Shown: in pieces, positions 38,068-47,428 of the stretch
Layout of the letters: every line of letters begins with the position of its first letter
How positions within the stretch are numbered: position 1 is the stretch's first letter
From: Ignavibacteriales bacterium
GTDB taxonomy: Bacteria > Bacteroidota > Ignavibacteria > Ignavibacteriales > Melioribacteraceae
Direction: 5' to 3'
NCBI GenBank assembly: GCA_020635285.1
Contig: JACKAB010000005.1
Coordinates: forward strand, 558,001 to 622,000
Length of the DNA: 64,000 nucleotides
Translations under genes and position numbers: made by a program
The notes under the pieces: generated by a model
What the model saw: the letters and a program-made list of their open reading frames with translations, nothing else
Told to the model about the DNA's origin: nothing
The model's database searches: none

Positions 38068-39498
38068 ATGAAAATTTATAGTTTTCAACAAATCCTAAGT
38101 TCAATTAATATAGGGACAATCTTGCTTATAAGCATACTACTTTTTGCTCCAGCCTTATCATCGGCACAGAATAATCAGCAAACTTTAAATATCTTTAACG
38201 CGCTTCAGTATGGCGCTGTTGGTGATGGAAAGACTTTAGACACTGAACCCATACAAAAAGCCATTGATGAGGCTGCAAAAGTTGGGAAGGGTTCACAGGT
38301 ATTAATTCCTTCTGGACATAAATATTTGGTAGGTACATTGAAGCTTAAGAGCGGAATTGATTTCCATTTGCAAGGCAATGCAGAATTGCTCGTCAGCACC
38401 AATCAAAAAGATTATACTGGTTTAGCTGCAATTGTAGCCAATGAAACGGATGGACTTAGTATTTCTGGTACTGGAAGTATCAATGGCCGCGCGATGGAGT
38501 TTATGTCACATTACGACAAAACAATTGAATGGTGGATTCCAAAAGAATGGCGACCCAAAATATTCAGTTTGACAAAATGTAATAATTTGAAGGTGTCAGA
38601 TATCACAATCAATAGAGCACCTTTATGGAGCTTGCATATGCTGGGTTGTGAAAATGTTTTGATAGATGGTATTAAAATAAACAATGACTTAGATGTGCCG
38701 AATTGTGATGGGATTGATCCTGATCATTGCAGAAATGTGGAGATACGAAATTGTCAAATCACTTGTGGAGATGATCCTATCGTAATAAAGGCAACTCGTC
38801 AGAATGAAAATTATGGCCCATCTTACAATATTAATGTGCATGATTGCATTCTTGAAACGCAAGATTCCGGATTGAAAATTGGAACGGAAACCACTCAAGA
38901 TATTCACAACATAGTGTTCGAGCGATGCACGATTAAAACAAGCTGCCGTGGTTTAACCATTCAGCTTCGTGATGAAGGCAATGTTTTCGATGTCGTTTTT
39001 AAAGATATTACTTTTACCTCTCGTTACCACTCTGCACCTTGGTGGGGTCGTGGAGAAGCCATATCTTTTACAGCAATTCCCAGAACACCGGAAACTAAAA
39101 TTGGATCAATTCATGATATTCAGGTAATAAATGTTACTGGTACTTCTGAAAATAGTATAAGAATCAATGGTACAAAGGAAAGTAGAATAAGCAATATTAG
39201 TTTTGATAATGTGAATGTTAATTTATATCGCTGGACAGATTATCCAGGAAATCTTTTTGATAACAGGCCAACAAAAGTTTATGAAGAAATTGAAACTCAC
39301 AACACTCCCGGATTTTATATTCGCTTCAGCGATCAAGTAATCCTGAAAGATTGCAGCATTAGTTGGGGAAATAACATCCCAGATTATTTTTCTAATGCGA
39401 TCAAGGCGCATGACGTTACTGGACTGGAAATCAAAAATTTTAAAGGCGAATCAGCTCATCCTGATCGTGATCAAGCAATTTTTATTATTGAAAATTAA
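38068..39498 (+). CDS. Secreted GH28-like protein with incomplete active site
   Basis: Intact, ~476 residues; ATG 38068 preferred over TTG 38065. Signal peptide 'LLISILLFAPALSSAQ'. Beta-helix start 'FNALQYGAVGDGKTLDTEPIQKAIDEA'-type is typical of pectinases. The first two GH28 motifs are present ('CDGIDPDH' near 214-221 and 'CGDDPIVIK' near 234-242). Where GHG is expected it reads 'DSGLKIGTE' (267-275), so the His is missing, and where RIK is expected it reads 'CRGLTIQLRD'. Some rhamnogalacturonan-active GH28 members differ here, so it may still be active. Divergent from the GH105/GH28 pair. Confidence 0.75.
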   Translation: MKIYSFQQILSSINIGTILLISILLFAPALSSAQNNQQTLNIFNALQYGAVGDGKTLDTEPIQKAIDEAAKVGKGSQVLIPSGHKYLVGTLKLKSGIDFHLQGNAELLVSTNQKDYTGLAAIVANETDGLSISGTGSINGRAMEFMSHYDKTIEWWIPKEWRPKIFSLTKCNNLKVSDITINRAPLWSLHMLGCENVLIDGIKINNDLDVPNCDGIDPDHCRNVEIRNCQITCGDDPIVIKATRQNENYGPSYNINVHDCILETQDSGLKIGTETTQDIHNIVFERCTIKTSCRGLTIQLRDEGNVFDVVFKDITFTSRYHSAPWWGRGEAISFTAIPRTPETKIGSIHDIQVINVTGTSENSIRINGTKESRISNISFDNVNVNLYRWTDYPGNLFDNRPTKVYEEIETHNTPGFYIRFSDQVILKDCSISWGNNIPDYFSNAIKAHDVTGLEIKNFKGESAHPDRDQAIFIIEN

Positions 39499-39514
39499 TT
39501 TTTCTTTTAACACT

Positions 39515-40621
39515 ATGAAACATTTTACAAAATTATATCCCATAACAAATCCAATCAAACTCATTGTTATTTTATTCATTTTATTTTTTTTAGTTGAGAC
39601 TGATTATTGTCAGGAAAAACGGAGTTATAAAATCTTCCAGTTTCCTTCAGATCAAATTCCAAGAATTGATGGAAATGCTGATGATTGGAGTATGGTGTCT
39701 GATAGCTATACAATTGGTATGGATCAGTTGTGGGATGATAGCGGCAAACATGAAAAAGCTGACCCAGTAAACTTAGATGTAAAAGTAAAAGTAGGTTGGG
39801 TGAAAGGCATGAATCGTTTATATTTTCTGTATGAAGCATTTGACGATTATTGGGATTTTTCATTACCAGATTTACATAACGATACTTTTGAGCTGGTTGT
39901 TGATGGCGATCAATCGGGCGGACCATTCATAGACCGGTTTCATCCAAATAAAGATCTTAAAATTATGGATTCATACTTTTCATTTCATGGTGTACATGCA
40001 CAGAATTATCATATTTTCACTCCTGCCGAAGGTAAAGACTGGACATTAGTATGGGGCAGTCAGCCTTGGATTAAAGAATTACCTTATGCGAATTCTGCTT
40101 GCAAATACAATTTCAAACCAGGGGACTCTGGTAAATTAACCTTTGAGTTTTGGATTACACCATTTGATTATGCCGGAAATGATCCAGATCGTGCGGTTGA
40201 GTCAATTTTAACAGAGGATAAAGAGGTTGGTCTTTGCTGGGCAGTAATTGATTATGATGATGTTAACAACGAGAAGAACAATGGTTTTTGGAATTTATCG
40301 AAAGAACATACGATGTATGGGAATGCTTCATATTTTTTGCCTTTTAGATTAATGCCATTGGAACAACAATACAGAGCCGAGATTAAATCAATTTGGGATT
40401 TTAAAATTGTTGATATGAATAGAAGATTGGTTGCTTTTATTGATCAATCGGAGGGGCAGATCGATTCGTGGGAATGGGATTTTGGCGATGGAACTACATC
40501 AAAAGAACAAAATCCAATTCACCAATACCAAGATGCTGGAAAATACATTGTAGTGCTTTGGGTTGAAGGACCTGCTGGAAAATCACGTCATTCGAAAGTT
40601 TGGGATGTTGCACTGAATTAG
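39515..40621 (+). CDS. Secreted CBM9-like plus PKD domain protein
   Basis: Intact, 368 residues from ATG 39515, 16 bp after the GH28 stop. Signal peptide 'LIVILFILFFLVETDYCQ'. Residues ~25-260 form a DOMON/CBM9-type sandwich ('IDGNADDWSMVSDSY', 'NRLYFLYEAFDDYWDFS', 'NDTFELVVDGDQSGG'). Residues ~285-368 are a PKD domain ('WEWDFGDGTTSKEQNPIHQY', 'AGKYIVVLWVEGPAG'). No catalytic module, so it probably binds pectic chains at the cell surface. Confidence 0.8.
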   Translation: MKHFTKLYPITNPIKLIVILFILFFLVETDYCQEKRSYKIFQFPSDQIPRIDGNADDWSMVSDSYTIGMDQLWDDSGKHEKADPVNLDVKVKVGWVKGMNRLYFLYEAFDDYWDFSLPDLHNDTFELVVDGDQSGGPFIDRFHPNKDLKIMDSYFSFHGVHAQNYHIFTPAEGKDWTLVWGSQPWIKELPYANSACKYNFKPGDSGKLTFEFWITPFDYAGNDPDRAVESILTEDKEVGLCWAVIDYDDVNNEKNNGFWNLSKEHTMYGNASYFLPFRLMPLEQQYRAEIKSIWDFKIVDMNRRLVAFIDQSEGQIDSWEWDFGDGTTSKEQNPIHQYQDAGKYIVVLWVEGPAGKSRHSKVWDVALN

Positions 40622-40774
40622 AATTTATAGTTATCTCGCTACTTTGTGTAAAAAAATTAAAATAATTTAGTAAAAAAATGCAATTTCAATTTAACAGATG
40701 TAATTCTAATTTAGATGTATTTGATAATTGTTTTTAATAAAATAAAATTTTAAAACTGAAATAGGAATAAGAAT

Positions 40775-42126
40775 ATGAAAGCGATAAAAAACTTGTTTTG
40801 ACAGAGTTGATTATAATGGTATTGATATGTTTGAACATCCAAGCTCAAATTGGAACTCGTTTCCCATCTGAGAAGAAAATTGTTACAGATCCTATCACAG
40901 GTGTTGAATTAACTTTCTTAACAAGTACTCCTGCTGGAGATTCTAAAATATATCAAACACACAACCAATGGACTTCAGATGGTGAGTGGATTATATTCAA
41001 ATCAAAGCGTGTTAAAGGTGAAGCAATAGCAGTTAATGAAAAAAGTGGTGAAATGGTTCAGGTTACTGAAGGCGGATACATGGGAAGATTAAATATTGCC
41101 AGAAAATCCATGAAATTATATTTTATTAGAGATTCGCAAAAAGAGAAAAATTCACGTGAAATTATTGAAGTAGATTTAGCAGCATTGTTTTCAGATAGTA
41201 AAGCCGGCACCATTAAGTCAGAAAATAAATATCAAAGAATTTGTGGAACGACACCGGCTGAATTAGAAGCGACTGGTGAGTTGGCATTGGATGGTGATGA
41301 AAAATGGGCTTGGTTTTCGGTTGGTCGTAATGAAGCAATGAAACACTTACCTGAAGGTATAAAAATTGAGGAGAATTTTGGTCCACGTAACATGGGTGCT
41401 GGACCAGGCGGTTTGGCTGGAATGAATATTGAAACTGGTGAAATAAAATATGTTGTTTCAGTTCCATTCCAGATAGGACATGTTCAAAGTAATCCATGGG
41501 TGTCAGGACAAATAGTTTTTTGCTGGGAAACAGGTGGTAAATCTCCTCAACGAACGTGGATTGTTAATTCTGATGGTACCGGTTTGAGACCACTCTATCC
41601 AGAATCTGAATATGAATGGGTAACACACGAGGCTGTAATAAGTCCAGAAGAAGTTGCTTTTGCAATAATGGGACATCGTGAAATCCCTGGTGTATCCGAA
41701 AACATTCCAGAAGGTACCGATGTACTTGGCGTTAATCCGGGACAGGAAACCGAATGGGGACCATCAGGTACAAGAGAAAAGCCTACTGGTCTTGGCATTG
41801 TTAATATTAAAACAAGAGAAATTACAATAGCCGGACAAATACCTTATGGCAGTGGTTTCTGGCATGTAACCGGTTCGCCGGATGGTCGGTTTGTCGCTGG
41901 AGACAATTTTGCACGAGAGATTTATTTGATTGACAGGCATTCAAATGAAATGATGTTGCTCTCTGCTGGACATAAAGCTACAGCTAAAGATCACCCGCAT
42001 CCTACATTTAGTCCTGATGGTACAAAAATTCAGATTCAATCAGCTATGCTTTCCGATGATGATAAATCTATGAACATCTGTATTATTCCAGTTCCAGAGG
42101 AGTGGCTTAAAAGAAAGTTTAATTAA
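40775..42126 (+). CDS. PL22 oligogalacturonate lyase, signal peptide frameshifted
   Basis: Beta-propeller lyase. 'SKIYQTHNQWTSDGEWIIF', 'QIGHVQSNPWVSGQIVFCWE', 'EYEWVTHEAVI', 'FWHVTGSPDGRFVAGDNF' and 'HPHPTFSPDGTKIQIQ' give the His residues that bind the metal in Ogl/PL22 enzymes. The body is intact from 40798 to 42126; ATG 40775 begins the signal ('MKAIKNLF') one base out of frame at the T4 run 40796-40799. It cleaves short unsaturated galacturonides. The exported form is expected from 'LIIMVLICLNIQAQ'. Confidence 0.85.
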
Positions 42127-42160
42127 TTCTAAAATAGATTAATAAAAAGGAGCGGAGAAA

Positions 42161-43402
42161 GTGAAAAAAAACATTCTTATTATTTTAGTCTTTACATTGA
42201 ACATAACTATAAATGCACAAACCAGCAATGTGGATGAACTTGTTATAAGAAGAGTAGCTGATTATATTCTTGAACACGGAAAATTAAATTTTAAAGATGT
42301 TAGTAATGGTAAAATTTATAATTCAACAAAGGATATACCCGAGAATGCAAAAGTTACTTTTTCAAATCCGTATGTTGAATGGCACTACACAAATGGCGTT
42401 TTAAACATGGCATTAGTTAATTTATCCAATTTTTTAGATGACCAAAAATATATAAAGTACGCTGCTGATCAGATGGCTTTTGGAATGGATAATTACAAAT
42501 TTTTTCAAAAACGTTATAACAAAGAGATAGATGGACTCCACTATCTTTATCCTTTCGGACAGCTTTGGACAATGCAGGAGTTAGACGATTTTGGTGCTAT
42601 GGGTGCAAGTATGATTGATATTTACGAAACAGTAAAACGCGATGATTACAAAGAATATATCGAAAATTCAGCAATTCGTTTAATGCAAGGGCAAGATCGA
42701 CTAAAAGACGGAACCCTTGTTAGAAAATTCCCACATGAAATGACATTATGGGGTGATGATCTATACATGAGTGTACCTTTTTTAGCTAGAATGGGGAAAC
42801 TTTCCGGCGATAAAAAATATTGGGATGATGCTGTAAAACAAATAGAAAACTTCACTAAATATCTTTGGAATAAAGAGAAGGAATTAAACTATCATTGTTA
42901 TTATACTGATCTGAAAAGAAATGGAGTAGCACATTGGGGAAGATGTAATGGTTGGATAATGATGGCCAAGGTACACTTACTAAACTATTTACCTATGGAT
43001 TATCCTAAAAGAGCTGAGGTAATAAAAAATTTAGAAATGCAAATTTTGGGAATAGCAAAATATCAGAATGGAAATGGTTTGTGGCATCAAGTACTTGATA
43101 AAGCTGATTCCTATCTTGAATCTTCTTGTTCGGCAATGTTTACATATTGTATTGCAAGAGCAGTAAACCAAAAGTGGATTGATGATCGTTATGCTTCTAT
43201 AGCAATTAATGGTTGGGAAGGATTAAAAGAAAATAAAATAACTCTTGAAGGACAAGTAAAGGATATTTGTGTAGGCACTGGCATTGAAGATAATATGGTA
43301 TTCTATTATAACCGTCCAGCAAGATTAAATGAAAAGCATGGACTAGGGGCAGTTATTGATGCCGGAATTGAGGTTATTAAATTAAAAAATAACATGCCTT
43401 AA
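42161..43402 (+). CDS. GH105 unsaturated glycuronyl hydrolase, copy 2
   Basis: Intact, 413 residues, GTG start behind a strong AAGGAGCGG site. Signal 'ILIILVFTLNITINAQ'. Barrel motifs: 'GQLWTMQELDDFGAMGAS', 'TLWGDDLYMSVPFLARMGKL' with the catalytic Asp, 'GVAHWGRCNGWIMMAKVH' and 'SSCSAMFTYCIARAVNQ'. Differs enough from the 36784 copy that the two probably act on different products (rhamnogalacturonan versus homogalacturonan ends). Confidence 0.85.
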   Translation: MKKNILIILVFTLNITINAQTSNVDELVIRRVADYILEHGKLNFKDVSNGKIYNSTKDIPENAKVTFSNPYVEWHYTNGVLNMALVNLSNFLDDQKYIKYAADQMAFGMDNYKFFQKRYNKEIDGLHYLYPFGQLWTMQELDDFGAMGASMIDIYETVKRDDYKEYIENSAIRLMQGQDRLKDGTLVRKFPHEMTLWGDDLYMSVPFLARMGKLSGDKKYWDDAVKQIENFTKYLWNKEKELNYHCYYTDLKRNGVAHWGRCNGWIMMAKVHLLNYLPMDYPKRAEVIKNLEMQILGIAKYQNGNGLWHQVLDKADSYLESSCSAMFTYCIARAVNQKWIDDRYASIAINGWEGLKENKITLEGQVKDICVGTGIEDNMVFYYNRPARLNEKHGLGAVIDAGIEVIKLKNNMP

Positions 43403-43487
43403 ATTTACTTTATCTAAAAAAACTAAGAGCAATATTACTCTGGAATTTATCTATCTATTTGAATAATTTTTTAAAAAGGTTTATGAT

Positions 43488-43883
43488 GTGAATAAAGCTA
43501 TTAAATTGAGAATTGCACGACCAACTGATAATCTAGAAACATTAAGTAAAATGTATGAAAAAGGATTAGGATTAGAAGTTTTAGCAAAATTTGAGAATCA
43601 TGAGAATTTTGATGGAATAATATTAGGACATCCCAACATCGATTATCATATTGAATTTACTCATCATAAAGGCACAAAGGTAGGTAAAGCTCCAACCATG
43701 GATAATTTATTAGTATTTTATTTTGAAGATAAAATTGAATGGCAAGCCAAATGCGTTCAAATGTCAAGCGCTGGATTCTTAGTGGTTAAATCATACAATC
43801 CATATTGGGATAGAAATGGAAAAACATTTGAAGATATTGATGGTTACAGAGTAGTATTGCAAAATCAAATTTGGAAAAAATAA
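43488..43883 (+). CDS. VOC-family (glyoxalase-like) protein
   Basis: Intact, 131 residues, GTG start. Two beta-alpha-beta-beta-beta units: 'KLRIARPTDNLETLSKMYEKGLGL' and 'YHIEFTHHKG', then 'LLVFYFEDKIEWQAKCVQM' and 'DIDGYRVVLQN', as in glyoxalase/bleomycin-resistance type proteins. His and Glu residues at the usual metal positions are present. It follows the pectin genes; possible role in small-molecule conversion, otherwise unknown. Confidence 0.75.
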   Translation: MNKAIKLRIARPTDNLETLSKMYEKGLGLEVLAKFENHENFDGIILGHPNIDYHIEFTHHKGTKVGKAPTMDNLLVFYFEDKIEWQAKCVQMSSAGFLVVKSYNPYWDRNGKTFEDIDGYRVVLQNQIWKK

Positions 43884-44004
43884 TTAAAAAGTTTATAAAA
43901 GCTCTAAAACTAAATAATTCAGTTATGCAATTTTGATTTCAAAATATTAGGATTATAAAATTGACTGATTAAGAACTAATTCTGACTAGTACTTGATTTG
44001 TAAT

Positions 44005-44451
44005 CTATGCAATTTTTTCATCATTCAAATAATTGATTGATCTGTAATTATTTGAAATATTTTTATCCTCACAACTGATGTCAACTTGAATATCTTTTAA
44101 TATTTGAGATATTAAAAGTTCAACAGAATCTGGACGAAAGCCAATATTGATTGCTATTTCTTTACAGAAATCGATTTCCTTTTTATTAATTTTACAATCA
44201 ATCATCATCATAAAAACTAAGTCAATCAAATGCTGCATTTTTTCTTCATGAGTATTTGGCAGCTCAAATGTAAAATTATCTTTTGAATCGTAAACTGCAT
44301 TAATAAAATCTTTTCCAACACCCAAACGACTTGCAATATCATTTAAGAGTTTTTTTTCGCTCTCAGCAAAGTAGCCATCTGCAAGGGCACAGTTAAATAG
44401 GTTAACTATTTGGCTAATTTCTGAATTACTAGCAGTCCGATTTGTCTTCAT
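44005..44451 (-). CDS. TerB-like helical protein
   Basis: Intact, 148 residues. 'IVNLFNCALADGYFAESEKKLL' and 'LIDLVFMMMIDCKINKKEIDFCKEIA' show the paired acidic helices (A-D-G ... E-x-x; D-x-x-I) of TerB/DjlA-type domains, which may bind metal. No other tellurite genes are nearby. Convergent with the pectin operon end. Confidence 0.7.
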   Translation of the reverse strand: MKTNRTASNSEISQIVNLFNCALADGYFAESEKKLLNDIASRLGVGKDFINAVYDSKDNFTFELPNTHEEKMQHLIDLVFMMMIDCKINKKEIDFCKEIAINIGFRPDSVELLISQILKDIQVDISCEDKNISNNYRSINYLNDEKIA

Positions 44452-44742
44452 ATGTTCAAACCTTTTGTTTGTAATAAAGTATATATGTTATCTGATTATC
44501 GGTAAAAGCTCAAAATTGTTTAGTATAAATAAAAGAATTTTTTTTAGAATGTTTATAGCAATCAATAGAATAAATAATCCAAGAATTTATTTTTGTTTGT
44601 GATTCAGCTACTTAATTAAAATAATGTGATTGTTATTATAATGCTGGAAAGCAAAGCGAAATTAGTTGATTTCTAACTTGTTTAATGTAAAATGGATTTA
44701 ATTATTCGATAATTGAGGTTCGAGTCTGGGCTTGTTAGAATA
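44452..44742. other. Intergenic region, AT-rich
   Basis: About 290 bp between two minus-strand genes; nothing recognised apart from low-complexity AT sequence. It should hold the promoter of the TerB-like gene. Confidence 0.4.
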
Positions 44743-45888
44743 TCAAAAACCTTTCAACCAATATCCTAATCCAACTCCGACAAATGTAGCAATTGAATAA
44801 CCTAGTGTACCGCAAAGTATTGCTGGTATTACTAATTCATTCCAATTTCTTGCAGTAGCCATTGCGGCCGCAGTTGTTGGTCCGCCCATATTTGCATTTG
44901 AGGCAATCACTATTTCAGCTAAATCTAATTTGAATAATTTGCCAGCCGCCAATAAAAATAAAAGGTGAATGAATAAAATAGTTGCTGCAAATAAAAATAA
45001 TATTGGTCCGTAATCCATCACCACTTTTATATTTGCACTTGCACCTATTGCAGCAAAGAAAATCTGCATTAGATATGTGCCAATTATCTCTGCTCCGGAA
45101 AATTTATTCATCAAGTTAGGGAATAAGGTTGCAGCTAAAACACTTATTAAAGTAATTATTAAAATTCCCATTCCATCAATATTTATTATATCAGCTAGAG
45201 TAAATCCTATTGCACATATAGATGAAGCGATAGCTAAACTTATAGCGATATTTAATCCATCTATTTTAGTTGAAGATATAATCTCAACATTTTGAGTTTC
45301 AAATTTCTTTGCATTTGTTTGATGATGATTTGGAAATTTAGTTTGTAAAAATTTTACCGAAGGAAGTGCGAATAAAATTAAAAAGTAAGCAGCCATTACT
45401 AAATTATCTGCGGCAATGCCGGCAGCAATTAAATCCGCTGAATCTAAATTCACAGCTTCTGCAGCTGCAACATAATTCATTGAGCCGCCAACATACGTTG
45501 CTGAAAAAATCGAGGCTATCTTCCATCCATTTTCACCGAGGGGTATTAGGAAAAAGGCAACAATGGTTCCGATAACAGTTCCAATCCCTCCGGAAAAGAA
45601 AGCTATTAACGTTGGACCAGTTTCTTTGAAAATTTTTTTCAAATTTGCTCTGAATAAAAGCAATGGAATTGCAAGCGGAACCAAATATGACCAAACAATA
45701 TCATATGATCCAGCAGAACTTGGAATTATGGAAAGATTGGATAAAATAAAAGTTCCAAGTATGGCAATAACAACACCGGAGAGTTTTTTACCTATGTTAG
45801 TTTTTTCTGCCCAAATACTAAAGGCAGAAACACTAAGTAGAATTGCCCATAAAATCCAATGCTGATTGGCTGAGATAAGTGTATTCAT
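44743..45888 (-). CDS. DUF819-family membrane protein
   Basis: Intact, 381 residues, about ten or eleven membrane segments. 'IFSATYVGGSMNYVAAAEAV' and 'VIASNANMGGPTTAAAMATARNW' are the two inverted half-site motifs of the DUF819 (YjcL-like) family, thought to be transporters. Neighbours give no clue to the substrate. Confidence 0.85.
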   Translation of the reverse strand: MNTLISANQHWILWAILLSVSAFSIWAEKTNIGKKLSGVVIAILGTFILSNLSIIPSSAGSYDIVWSYLVPLAIPLLLFRANLKKIFKETGPTLIAFFSGGIGTVIGTIVAFFLIPLGENGWKIASIFSATYVGGSMNYVAAAEAVNLDSADLIAAGIAADNLVMAAYFLILFALPSVKFLQTKFPNHHQTNAKKFETQNVEIISSTKIDGLNIAISLAIASSICAIGFTLADIINIDGMGILIITLISVLAATLFPNLMNKFSGAEIIGTYLMQIFFAAIGASANIKVVMDYGPILFLFAATILFIHLLFLLAAGKLFKLDLAEIVIASNANMGGPTTAAAMATARNWNELVIPAILCGTLGYSIATFVGVGLGYWLKGF

Positions 45889-46132
45889 TTTAAGATTTTT
45901 GATTTATAAAGGAATAAGGTAATATACAATTTTTAAAAATTAATTTTTGTAATATTGATTTTGTAAAAAATATTTTACTTCAATACTCTTTCATCTTTTT
46001 TAAGATTAAATAAATAATTTACTTTCTAATTTATGGCTAATAAATATTTATAAAATTTTATATTGGTAGATCAAATTATTTAGAAGTTTGTCAATTAGAT
46101 GTTTTTTTCAAAACACAAATGAAAATATACTT

Positions 46133-46693
46133 ATGTCAATAATTTTAGAAGAACTTAATTCACACTTAGATATTACAAAAAGCTTTATCGAGAATTGTTC
46201 AGATGAAATTGCAAAAATATCTGATCTGCTTATAAGCACAATTCAAAATGGAAAAAAAATTATTCTATTCGGTAATGGCGGCAGTGCCGCAGATGCTCAA
46301 CATATTGCTGCTGAATTAAGCGGCAGGTATAAAAAAGAAAGAAAAGGATTACCGGCACTTGCTTTAACAACTGATACTTCTGCTCTTACTGCAATAAGTA
46401 ATGATTATGGTTTTGAATTCGTATTTGCGCGCCAGGTAGAAGCAATTGCAAACGAGGGAGATTGTATAATTGGAATTTCTGCTTCAGGCACAAGTGAAAA
46501 TATTATTAAAGGCTTGCAAAAAGGGAAGGAGATTGGCTGCATTTTGGTCGGTCTTTCCGGAAATGCTGGCGGCAAAATGAAAGACATTTGCGATTTTAAT
46601 TTAATTGTTCCATCTAAAGTAACTGCCCGCATTCAGGAAATGCATATTTTAGCCGGACATATATTTTGCCAGATGATTGAAGATAATATTTAA
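46133..46693 (+). CDS. gmhA: Sedoheptulose-7-phosphate isomerase (SIS domain)
   Basis: Start placed at ATG 46133 ('MSIILEELNSHLD'), giving 186 residues, the usual length; the open frame upstream is not protein-like. 'IILFGNGGSAADAQHIAAELSGRY' is the GmhA signature, followed by 'ALTTDTSALTAISNDYGFE', 'GISASGTSENIIKGL' and the C-terminal 'QEMHILAGHIFCQMIE' with the catalytic His region. It makes D-glycero-manno-heptose 7-phosphate for lipopolysaccharide core. Confidence 0.9.
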   Translation: MSIILEELNSHLDITKSFIENCSDEIAKISDLLISTIQNGKKIILFGNGGSAADAQHIAAELSGRYKKERKGLPALALTTDTSALTAISNDYGFEFVFARQVEAIANEGDCIIGISASGTSENIIKGLQKGKEIGCILVGLSGNAGGKMKDICDFNLIVPSKVTARIQEMHILAGHIFCQMIEDNI

Positions 46694-46698
46694 TTTTT

Positions 46699-47364
46699 TT
46701 AGATAGATAATGCTATTAGAAGTTGAGCAGTATAATAAGTAGATAAAATTACTAATTGAGCCAAATTAAATTTTCTTACAAATTTATTATATGCCAAAAC
46801 CGAATCTGAAATTATAAATAAAAGAATACCAGCAGCAAATCTAATTGTTATTTCATTCCCAATAAAATAAGCTCTTTCAAACGATTGCCATAGTAAAAAT
46901 GTAATTACCAATCCGTAAATTAAAATATAATATTTTTTTGAACCACTTTTATTAAATAACAGTTTGGAAAAGATTATATAATATAAAATTGACAAAACAA
47001 AAATGAATGGTGTAAACTGAAATTGTGAATCATTTAGAACTGCATATGCGTAAAATAAATGTGCAATCAAAAATGATAACAAACCTTCAACAAACTTTTC
47101 TTTTTTTAATACTAAAAAAATATCGCCTAGAAGTGAAAATAATAATCCCAACAAAATTAGCAGCTTAAAATTCTCAGAAACTTTGGGAACACTAATAAAA
47201 CAAAGAAGAATTATGAATAATAACGGAATTGGCTTACTGATATGTCTAAAGCTTCTAAACTTATAATCAACAAAAATGTGAATTACTGCTGATATTAAAA
47301 CGAGTAAAATTAATAGTGGATTAATATTTATTCTCTCAAATATTATCTAAAAATTATTCATCAT
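46699..47364 (-). CDS. YhhN-family (lysoplasmalogenase-like) membrane protein, with early stop
   Basis: From 47340 to 46699 the frame is a clean YhhN/TMEM86 protein with ~8 membrane helices: 'LLFSLLGDIFLVLKKEKFVE' and 'FAAGILLFIISDSVLAYNKF' carry the two conserved Asp regions (GDxxL, SDxxLA). The best start is ATG 47364, but codon 6 is TAG (47349-47347) in the same frame. No other good start is seen before the first helix. Either a point nonsense change, a sequence error, or use of a rare start. Confidence 0.75.
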
Positions 47365-47428
47365 AAATAGCAAGCTTAAAACAGAAATGGTAATTTCTAA
47401 TTAACTATTAGAAATTACCACATAATCC

